Shown one piece after another: positions 16,576 through 23,516 of a DNA stretch of 64,000 nt; the first letter of the stretch is position 1; the number at the start of each line of letters is the position of its first letter. The position numbers were made by a program, and so were the translations under genes. The stretch comes from Paucibacter sediminis. Lineage in GTDB: Bacteria; Pseudomonadota; Gammaproteobacteria; Burkholderiales; Burkholderiaceae_C. The notes below the pieces were generated by a model, which was not told the origin of the DNA, did not search any database, and saw only the letters and a program-made list of their open reading frames with translations. The DNA lies in NCBI RefSeq assembly GCF_030254645.1, contig NZ_CP116346.1, forward strand, positions 4,009,001-4,073,000, written 5' to 3'.

Positions 16576-17535
16576 TCAGAAGCGATGCGTGGTCTGGAAC
16601 TCGGTCCAGGCCTGGATGAAGCGCTCTTCGGCGCCCGGCTCCTCACCTGCCAGCGCCGGCAGGATGCGCAGGAACTCCTGCATGTCGGCCTGCCCGGCAT
16701 AGTCCAGCTGCAGCGAGGGGCCGATGACGCGGTAGCAGGCCAGCAACTGCTCGCGGCTCAGGCGGCCGAGCCGGTGCGCGCCCATCGCCAGCGCGGTATA
16801 GCCCAGGAAGGCACCCTTCATGAACGGGCCGTTCCGGTCCGCCGAATTGCCGCTGCCGCCGACGCGGAAGAAGCCCAGATGATCCTGGATGAAACCGATG
16901 GGCCCGTGCAGGCTGGCGTTGACGAAGAAGCCCAGGTCCCAGATGCCGGCGTAGGACACGCCACCCAGCTCGGGCCGGAGCAGCAGCTCGCAGCTGCTGG
17001 CGCGCAGCACCGCATTGGAAAACTCGCCGAACCAGTTCTCGCACTTGGCCACCGTGGTCATGAAGACCACGTCGCTGTCCAGCATCAGCAGGCGGTTGGG
17101 ATGCTGGGCCACCTGGGGCGGCACCGGCAGGCCCACCACCAGGGGCAGGCCGGTCTCGTTGGCGGTCCAGCGCCGGCTGATGCTGCAGGAGAGCTCGGCC
17201 GAGGCATGGGTGACCAGATGGCGCTGGTAGAACTCGGGGTAGATGACGTCGTCGTCGAACAGCAGGTGCACCAGCTCGGAGCTGCCGTTCCATTGCCGTA
17301 TCAGGTGCTTGACGTTGGCATAGGCACCCTGGCGCGGCCCCTCGATCACCTCGATATTGAGGCGCTGGCGCAATGCCTGGTGGGCCTCGGACATGAGCGC
17401 CTGGCGGAACTCGCCGCCCGGGCTGTCGTCCGAGATCAGGATGCGCTTGGAGGGGTGGGTCTGGTGGCGCAGGCAGCCCAGCAGCTCGCGGATGTATTTG
17501 GGCTTGTAGGCCGGGATCAGGGTGGTGATGTCCAT
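16576..17535 (-). CDS. Family 2 glycosyltransferase
   Basis: 319 residues with a GT-A fold start, MDITTLIPAYKPKYIRELL, then RILISDDSPGGEF and the metal/nucleotide-binding LVHLLFDDDVIYPEFYQRHL at about residue 95. The C-terminal half contains VSYAGIWDLGFFVNA and acidic and aromatic residues typical of the acceptor region. There is no membrane helix, so it would work in the cytoplasm or at the membrane face on a nucleotide-activated sugar. It follows the aminotransferase by 17 bases. The plausible donor is the dideoxyamino sugar made by the neighbouring genes, which is an inference from position. Confidence 0.85.
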   Translation of the reverse strand: MDITTLIPAYKPKYIRELLGCLRHQTHPSKRILISDDSPGGEFRQALMSEAHQALRQRLNIEVIEGPRQGAYANVKHLIRQWNGSSELVHLLFDDDVIYPEFYQRHLVTHASAELSCSISRRWTANETGLPLVVGLPVPPQVAQHPNRLLMLDSDVVFMTTVAKCENWFGEFSNAVLRASSCELLLRPELGGVSYAGIWDLGFFVNASLHGPIGFIQDHLGFFRVGGSGNSADRNGPFMKGAFLGYTALAMGAHRLGRLSREQLLACYRVIGPSLQLDYAGQADMQEFLRILPALAGEEPGAEERFIQAWTEFQTTHRF

Positions 17536-17552
17536 GGGGCCGGGTCTTGCGG

Positions 17553-18668
17553 TCAGAGGCCGGCCAGGGTCTGCTTCAGCGCCGCGATCACCTCGCGCGT
17601 CTCGGCCTCGGTCTGGGTCGGGCCGATGGGCAGGCTCAGCACCTCGCGGTGCATGGCCTCGGAGATCGGATAGCTGCCCGGGCCCTGGCCCATGAAGGCA
17701 TAGGCCGGCTGCAGATGCGGCGCCACCGGGTAGTGGATCACCGTGGCGATGCCGGCCTCGGCCAGGCGCAGCGCCAGCAGGTCGCGCTGCGCATGCCGCA
17801 CCACGAACAGATGCCAGACCGGCTCGCCATGGTCCGGCACCTTGGGCAGGCCCAGGCCCTTGCCGGCCAGGCCCGCCAGACCGGCGAGGTATTGGGCGGC
17901 CACCGCGGCGCGTTGTGCGTTCTCGGCATCCAGTGCGCCCAGCTTGGCGTTCAGCAGGGCGGCCTGCAACTCGTCAAGGCGCGAGTTGTAGCCGATCACC
18001 TTGTTGTGGTACTTGCGCTTGGAGCCATAGTTGCGCAGCGCGCGCAGGCGCTCGGCCAGGGCCGCATCGTTGGTGGTGATAGCGCCGCCATCGCCCAGGG
18101 CGCCGAGGTTCTTGCCGGGGTAGAAGCTCCAGGCCACCGCGTCGCCATGGGCGCCCAGGCGCTGGCCCTGGTAGCGCGCACCATGGGCCTGGGCGCCGTC
18201 CTCCAGCACGCGCAGGCCATGGCGCTGGGCCAGCGCCAGGATGGGCTCCAGATCGGCCGCCTGGCCGTACAGATGCACCGGCATGATGGCGCGGGTGCGC
18301 GGCGTGATGGCGGCCTGGATGCGCGCCGGGTCGATATTGAAGCTCGCCGGGTCGGGCTCCACCGGCACCACCGTGGCGCCCACATGGGTAACGGCCAGCC
18401 AGCTGGCGATATAGGTGTTGGAGGGCACGATGACCTCGTCGCCCGGGCCGATGTCCATGGCCCGCAGCGACAGCGCCAGCGCATCCAGGCCGTTGGCCAC
18501 GCCCACGCAATGGCGCGCGCCGCAGTAGTCGGCCCAGGCCTGCTCGAAGCGCTTGAGCTCCTCGCCCATGATGAACCAGCCGGAATCGAGCACACGCTCG
18601 AAGGCCTGCATCAGCGCGTCTTTGTGCGCCAGGTTGATCTGCTTGAGGTCGAGAAAGGGGACGGGCAT
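17553..18668 (-). CDS. DegT/DnrJ/EryC1-family sugar aminotransferase (FdtB/QdtB-like)
   Basis: 371 residues. The N terminus VPFLDLKQINLAHKDALMQA and the PLP lysine motif AWSFYPGKNLGALGDGGAI (Lys near residue 185) identify a PLP-dependent aminotransferase of nucleotide-linked keto sugars. GNxxxEF-type and HLFVVR motifs of the family are visible near the C terminus. It sits 4 bases after the ketoisomerase fusion gene. That order, isomerase then transaminase, is the one used to make dTDP-3-amino-3,6-dideoxyhexose (Fuc3N or Qui3N). The sequence alone does not tell which epimer is made. The dTDP-glucose synthase and 4,6-dehydratase are not in this window and must come from elsewhere. Confidence 0.9.
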   Translation of the reverse strand: MPVPFLDLKQINLAHKDALMQAFERVLDSGWFIMGEELKRFEQAWADYCGARHCVGVANGLDALALSLRAMDIGPGDEVIVPSNTYIASWLAVTHVGATVVPVEPDPASFNIDPARIQAAITPRTRAIMPVHLYGQAADLEPILALAQRHGLRVLEDGAQAHGARYQGQRLGAHGDAVAWSFYPGKNLGALGDGGAITTNDAALAERLRALRNYGSKRKYHNKVIGYNSRLDELQAALLNAKLGALDAENAQRAAVAAQYLAGLAGLAGKGLGLPKVPDHGEPVWHLFVVRHAQRDLLALRLAEAGIATVIHYPVAPHLQPAYAFMGQGPGSYPISEAMHREVLSLPIGPTQTEAETREVIAALKQTLAGL

Positions 18669-18672
18669 GTCG

Positions 18673-19491
18673 TCAATGGGCTCTCGTGGTTTGCACGGCC
18701 TGCAGGAAGTCCGCGTAATCGCGGATGTAGTCGCTGGCGTCGTAGTAATCGGAGGCGAACACCATCAGCAAGGCATCGGGCGTGTGCTTGTACTGGATGC
18801 CCCAGGTCATCGGGGGCAGGTAGAGGCCGCGGTTGGGTGCGTTCAGCTCCACCTCGACCTTGCGCTCGCCGTCGTCGGCCACCACCGAGCAGCTGCCGCG
18901 CAGGCAGATCAGGAACTGGTGGCAGCGGCGATGCGCATGTTCGCCGCGGATCTCGCGGCTTGGCACGCCGAACACCATGAAGTAGCGCTTGGGCGTGAAC
19001 GGGATCTGGCGCTCGAATTCGCCCACCGTGAGGTTGCCGCGCATGTCCGGCACGATCGGGAACTGGTGCACGCTGACGCCGCGCACGCTGGTGGTTTCGA
19101 CGCTGGCCGGACCGCTGCCGGGCGCCGGCCGCAGCGCCGCGGCGGCCTCGTGCAAGGTGTCGACATAGCCGACGATGGTGGCCGGGTTGCCCTCGACGAT
19201 GGCGTTGGGCGGCACCGCGCGCGTCACCACCGAGCCCGGCCGCACGACGGCCTTGGCCGCGATCACCACGCCGGCCAGCACGGTGGCGTTGGCGCCGACG
19301 CGCACGCCCTGGCACAGCCTGGTGGTCTGGCCGGCCTCGCAGTCCACCAGGGCGGCGTTGGCATCCAGCTGCACGCCGGCCTCGAGGCACACGCCGGCGC
19401 CCACATAGGCGCCGCTGCGCAGCACGCAGCCGGGTGCCAGGCTGGCGCTGGGGTCGAGATGGGCGCGCGGATCGATCTGGCTCATGGCCAA
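18673..19491 (-). CDS. Fusion of hexapeptide acyltransferase and WxcM/FdtA-like 3,4-ketoisomerase
   Basis: 272 residues in two parts. Residues 1 to about 130 are left-handed beta-helix repeats (IDPRAHLDPSASLAPGCVLR, VRVGANATVLAGVVIAAKAV, NAIVEGNPATIVGYV). Residues about 145-272 form a cupin of the WxcM/FdtA/QdtA family with RGEHAHRRCHQFLICLRGS, where the His residues match the catalytic pair, followed by LYLPPMTWGIQYKHTPDALL and a final ASDYIRDYADF. The isomerase converts dTDP-4-keto-6-deoxyglucose to the 3-keto sugar; the fused acyltransferase would act on the amino sugar or on another position. WxcM itself is a similar two-domain fusion. It is the first gene of the sugar run after the repeat giant, from which it is separated by 67 bases. 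Confidence 0.87.
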   Translation of the reverse strand: MAMSQIDPRAHLDPSASLAPGCVLRSGAYVGAGVCLEAGVQLDANAALVDCEAGQTTRLCQGVRVGANATVLAGVVIAAKAVVRPGSVVTRAVPPNAIVEGNPATIVGYVDTLHEAAAALRPAPGSGPASVETTSVRGVSVHQFPIVPDMRGNLTVGEFERQIPFTPKRYFMVFGVPSREIRGEHAHRRCHQFLICLRGSCSVVADDGERKVEVELNAPNRGLYLPPMTWGIQYKHTPDALLMVFASDYYDASDYIRDYADFLQAVQTTRAH

Positions 19492-19558
19492 GAGTAGAGC
19501 ACAGCGCGCCGGCCCCGAGCCCGGGGAGACGCCGGGGCTTTGCTGGCTAAATCAGCGG

Positions 19559-22500
19559 CTATATCAGTGGCAGCTGCTGCCAGCCCTCGTCGCGCCAGGC
19601 CTGGTGCGTGTGCGCGAGCAGCGCTGCGGGGCTCTCCGCATGCCGCTCCTGCATCGGCAGCGGCGCTTCGGGCAGGGGTGGCGTTGCCGCCGGGGCCAGC
19701 AGCTCGGTCAGCGGCGGAAGTGTGGAAACAGCGGCGGCCTGCTGGCTGCCGCGCGTGCCCTCGCCGGTGAGCCAGACGTCGGCCAGCGCCGCGCTGCTGC
19801 CGTCCTCGCGCCGGTAGCTGGCCGTCAGGCCCAGCAGATTGCCGTGGTCGATCTCCTTGCCGGGCTGCGCCTGCAGGTGCAGCTCGGTGATGCCCAGCTC
19901 GGCCAGGGTCTTGAGCTCGCCCGCGTCGCTCTGGCCATTGCTGTTGGCATCGACCCAGACGCGCAGGTCCTTGAAATCGTGGTCGGCGGCGCTGAGCTTG
20001 CCGTCGTGGTTGCTGTCCAGCGCCGCCATGGCGGCAAAGCCATCGCGCGCGCGGCTGCCGTCGGGCAGGCGGGTGGCGCTGCCGAACAGCTCGCTGCCGT
20101 CGTTGATGCGGCCGTCGTGGTTGCGGTCCATGGCCAGCAGGCCGTCGCTGGGCGCCACCCAGGCCACCTTGCCGGCATGGCCGCTGGCGTTCAGGTCGAA
20201 CTGCACGCCCTGGGCGGCGGCCAGGGTGCGCACGCCGTCGCCGTTCAGGTCCAGCATCACCGGGGTGGCGAGGAAATAGGCGCTCAGCTGCGCGCCCGTC
20301 ATGACGCCGATATCGGCCACCTCGAAGGCGGCGATCTGGGCCGTGCTCATGGCCGCGATGTCCTCGGTCTGCAGGCCCGGGATCTGTGCGGTGGTGAAGG
20401 CCACGATGTCGGCGGTGCTGATCGAGCGGATCTGGGCCGTCGTGAAGGCGCTGACCTGGGCGGTGCTGAGGGTGGCGAACAGGCTGGTGCCGATGGACGC
20501 CACCTGCTCGTTGGTGAGGGTGGCGATATGGGCGGTGGACAGGCGCGCGAACTGCACCGGGCTGAGGGCGTTCAGGTCCTCGGTGGACAGGCCCGCCACC
20601 TGGGCGGTGGTGAGCGAGCCGACCTGGGTGGGCGTGAGCGCGGCGATCTGGGCGGTGCTGAGGCCGGCCACCTGCTCGGGCGCCAGCGCGCGCAGCGAGG
20701 CGCTGGAGAGCACGGCGAGGTCGCGCGTCTCGATCGCCGCGATCTGCTGCGACTGCAGGGCCGCCACCTGCGCGGTGGTCAGGTTGGCGAACTGCTGCGT
20801 GCTCAGCGCGACGATGGCAGCGGTGCTGAGGCCGGCAAAGGCGCTGGCGCTGAGGCCGCGGATCGCGCTGCTGTTGAGGGCCGCCAGGTCGGCGGTCTCC
20901 AGCGCGGCGATCTGCAGGGTGCTGAGCCCTGCCACCTGGGCGCTGCCGAGCGCCGCGAACTGGGCCGTGCCGAGGGCATTCAGCACCTGGGTGGAGAGCG
21001 CCGCCAGCTGGGCCGAGCCCAGCTGGGCGATCTGCGCCGGCACCAGGGCCGCCATCTGGGCCGTGCCCAGGCCCTCGAACTGGGCGGGGCTCAGGGCCTT
21101 GAAGGCGGCGGTGGCCAGGGCGGCGATGTCGCGCGTCTCGATGGCGGCGATCTGGCTGCTGCTGAAGCCCGCCACCTGGGCCGACGTGAGCGCCGCGAAA
21201 TGCTGGGTGCCCAGGGCCACGATGGCGGCCGTGCCAAGGCTAGCCAGGGCGCCGGCGTTGAAGCCACGCAAGCCGCTGCTGCTGATGGCCGCCAGGTCGG
21301 CGGTTTCCAGCGCCGCCACCTGGGTCGGGCTGAGGCCGGCCAGCTGCGCGCTGCTGAGCGCGGCAAACTGCGCCGTGCCCAGCGAGTTCAGCACCTGGGT
21401 GGCGAGCGCACCCAGCTGGGCGCTGCTCAGCAAGGCCACCTGGCTGGGCGACAGAGCCCCCAGCTGGGCGCTGCTGAGGGCTTCGAACTGGGCCGGCGTC
21501 AAGGCCTTGAAGGCCGCGGTGGAGATGGCCGCGATGTCCTGGGTCTGGATCGCTGCGATCTGGTTGGAGCTGAGCGCCACGACCTGGGCCGTGCTGAGGG
21601 CGGCGAACTGGGTGGTGCTCAGCGCCACGATGGCGGCGCTGCTGAGCGCCGCGATACCGGTGCTGCCCAGCCCGCGCAGCGCGCTGGTGCTGATGGCCGC
21701 CACATCGGCGGTTTCCAGCTTGCTGATCTGCAGTGGCGTCAGCGCCGCGATCTGGGCGCTCGTGAGGGCGGCGAACTGGGTGGTGCTGAGGCCGTTGAGC
21801 GCCTGCGTGCTCAGGGCCGCCAGCTGATGGTTGCTGAAGGCCGCCACCTGGGCCGGCGTGAGGGCGGCGATCTGCGCGGGGGTCAGGCCTTGCAGCTGCG
21901 AGTCGGCAAAGCCGCGGATCGCGGCCGTGCCCAGGGCCACCAGGTCCTGGGTCTCGATCGCGCCGATCTGCGCGGCCTTCAGCGCCGCCATCTGGCCCGA
22001 GCCGAAGGCGGTGAACTGGCTGGAGGTCAGCGCGGCAATCTGCTGCGGCTGCAGCGCACTAATGGCCAGGGTGCCGAGCGCCTTGATGGCGGCGCTGCTG
22101 AGCGCGGCGAGGTCCTCCAGCTCCAGCTTGGCGATCTGATCCGGGCGCAGCGCCGCCGCCTGGGCCGAGCCGAGTGCGGCGAACTGGCCGCTGTCGAGCG
22201 CGTTGAGCTGGCTGCTCGTCAGCGCCGCCAGCTGGGCGGTGGTGAGCGCCGCCACTTGCAGCGTGCTCAGCGAGAGCAGCTGCTCGGCCGTCAGGCCGCC
22301 GAGCTGCTGAGTCGCCAGCGCGCGCAGGGCGGCGCTGCTGAGCACCGCCAGATCGGCGGTTTCGATCGCGGCGATCTGGCCGGCGCTGAGCCTGCTGGTC
22401 TGCGCCGAGCTGAGCGTGGCGAACTGATCGCTGCTGAGCGCGGCGATGCCCGCCGGGCTGATGGCCGCCATCGCGGCGCTGCCCAGGGCCTTGATGCCCG

Positions 22501-23419
22501 CGGTGCTGAGCGCCGCCAGGTCTTCCAGCTCCAGCGCGGCGATCTGGGCCGTGTTCAGGCTCGCCACCTGGGCGCTGGTGAGGGCGGCGAACTGGTCCGA
22601 GCTCAGCGCGTTGAGGGTGTCGGGCGTGAGCTTGCCAAGCTGCTGGCTGGCGATCGCCGCCACCTGGGCCTCGCTGAGCGATTGCAGCTGGGTCGAACTC
22701 AGTGCCTCCAGCTGGGCCGAGGAGAGCGCGCGCATCTGCGCCGTGCTGACGGCGTCCAGCTGTTCCGGCGTGAGCGCCCTGAGCCCTTGGGTGGCGAGCT
22801 TGGCGATATCGCGCGTCTCGATCGCGGCGATCTGGCTGGGGCCCAGCGCCGCCAGTTGCTGGCTGCTCAGCGCGGCGAACTGCGCCGTGCCCAGGCCCAC
22901 GATCTGCGCCGTCGTCAGACTGGCCATCACCTGGGTGGAGAGGGTGGCCAGATCGGCGCTTTCCAGCGCGCCCAGCTGGGCGCTGCTGAAGGCCAGCACC
23001 TGGCTGCTGGTGAAGGCCGCGAACTGCTTGCTGCTGAAGGCGTTCAGGTCCGCCGTGCCCAGCTTGGCGATCTGCTGGGTGGTGAGCGCCGCCACCTGGA
23101 AGGCGGTGAGGGCCGGTGTCTGCGCCGAGGTGAGGGCGTTGATATGGGCACTGGAGAGCAGCTGCAGATTGGCGGTGCTGAGCGAGGCCAGGTCGCGCGT
23201 CTCCAGCTTGGACATTTGCTGGGTGGTGATGCCGGGCAGCTGCGCACTCGTCAGGTTGGCGAACTGCACCGCGCTCAGGGCATTGAGCTGGGCCGTGCTC
23301 ATCGCCGCGATCTGGGTCGAGGTGAGCGCGGCCGCCTCGGCATCGCTGATGGCCAGCGGGTCCGGGGGCGGGGCCTGGCCGAACAGGGTCAGCAGGCGCT
23401 GGGTGATGGAGCCAAGCAT
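19559..23419 (-). CDS. Octapeptide-repeat secreted protein, 1286 aa, with FrpC-like C-terminal module
   Basis: Starts at ATG 23419 (MLGSITQRLLTLFGQAPPPD). After about 30 residues it is almost entirely octads of the form [ST]-x-x-[QD]-[ILVF]-x-x-[LF], for example TSAQIAAL, up to about residue 1050. The last 235 residues are a calcium-binding module with DLNGDGV, DRNHDGRINDG, DSNHDGKLSAAD and DANSNGQSDAGEL, alike in layout to the self-processing module of FrpC-type RTX proteins. I see no cysteine and no Sec signal peptide, consistent with type I export through the channel encoded at 9297-14458. Its repeats are arranged in larger units of 17 octads (136 residues), unlike those of the giant upstream. 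The mature function is unknown; a surface filament or adhesin is the best guess. Confidence 0.88.
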   Translation of the reverse strand: MLGSITQRLLTLFGQAPPPDPLAISDAEAAALTSTQIAAMSTAQLNALSAVQFANLTSAQLPGITTQQMSKLETRDLASLSTANLQLLSSAHINALTSAQTPALTAFQVAALTTQQIAKLGTADLNAFSSKQFAAFTSSQVLAFSSAQLGALESADLATLSTQVMASLTTAQIVGLGTAQFAALSSQQLAALGPSQIAAIETRDIAKLATQGLRALTPEQLDAVSTAQMRALSSAQLEALSSTQLQSLSEAQVAAIASQQLGKLTPDTLNALSSDQFAALTSAQVASLNTAQIAALELEDLAALSTAGIKALGSAAMAAISPAGIAALSSDQFATLSSAQTSRLSAGQIAAIETADLAVLSSAALRALATQQLGGLTAEQLLSLSTLQVAALTTAQLAALTSSQLNALDSGQFAALGSAQAAALRPDQIAKLELEDLAALSSAAIKALGTLAISALQPQQIAALTSSQFTAFGSGQMAALKAAQIGAIETQDLVALGTAAIRGFADSQLQGLTPAQIAALTPAQVAAFSNHQLAALSTQALNGLSTTQFAALTSAQIAALTPLQISKLETADVAAISTSALRGLGSTGIAALSSAAIVALSTTQFAALSTAQVVALSSNQIAAIQTQDIAAISTAAFKALTPAQFEALSSAQLGALSPSQVALLSSAQLGALATQVLNSLGTAQFAALSSAQLAGLSPTQVAALETADLAAISSSGLRGFNAGALASLGTAAIVALGTQHFAALTSAQVAGFSSSQIAAIETRDIAALATAAFKALSPAQFEGLGTAQMAALVPAQIAQLGSAQLAALSTQVLNALGTAQFAALGSAQVAGLSTLQIAALETADLAALNSSAIRGLSASAFAGLSTAAIVALSTQQFANLTTAQVAALQSQQIAAIETRDLAVLSSASLRALAPEQVAGLSTAQIAALTPTQVGSLTTAQVAGLSTEDLNALSPVQFARLSTAHIATLTNEQVASIGTSLFATLSTAQVSAFTTAQIRSISTADIVAFTTAQIPGLQTEDIAAMSTAQIAAFEVADIGVMTGAQLSAYFLATPVMLDLNGDGVRTLAAAQGVQFDLNASGHAGKVAWVAPSDGLLAMDRNHDGRINDGSELFGSATRLPDGSRARDGFAAMAALDSNHDGKLSAADHDFKDLRVWVDANSNGQSDAGELKTLAELGITELHLQAQPGKEIDHGNLLGLTASYRREDGSSAALADVWLTGEGTRGSQQAAAVSTLPPLTELLAPAATPPLPEAPLPMQERHAESPAALLAHTHQAWRDEGWQQLPLI
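20272..23330 (-). repeat. Array of 24-bp units encoding octapeptides
   Basis: About 3 kb of degenerate 24-bp units, each coding one octad. A higher period of 17 octads (136 residues, 408 bp) is visible where a run from QIAAIQTQDIAAI to QVAGFSSS is followed by a second, diverged copy starting QIAAIETRDIAAL. Within a period most octads have Gln at position 4, while a few have Asp (ETADL, ETRDI) at recurring places. Nucleotide identity between units is much lower than in the larger array, so this array looks older or less often homogenised. Confidence 0.85.
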
Positions 23420-23452
23420 CGCGACGTGTGGCCTTGGTTGCAGATACGCGGC

Positions 23453-23488
23453 GGGCGGAGGTGGTGCACGCAGGCCCCACCTCCGCCC
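23453..23488 (-). other. Strong hairpin between the two repeat-protein genes
   Basis: The 97-base gap between the giants contains a perfect 12-bp inverted repeat, GGGCGGAGGTGG at 23453-23464 and its complement at 23477-23488, with a 12-base loop. No T-run follows on the minus strand, so a simple intrinsic terminator is unlikely. It may act as a processing or stability element that sets the ratio of the two transcripts. Confidence 0.55.
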
Positions 23489-23516
23489 TCCGCCGCTCAG
23501 GCAGGTTGATGCTGCA

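Noticed and set aside
19484-23509. A 1341-residue plus-strand frame opposite the smaller giant
   Set aside because: Same cause as above: it mirrors the octad period and shows no domain, and the minus-strand gene is well supported.
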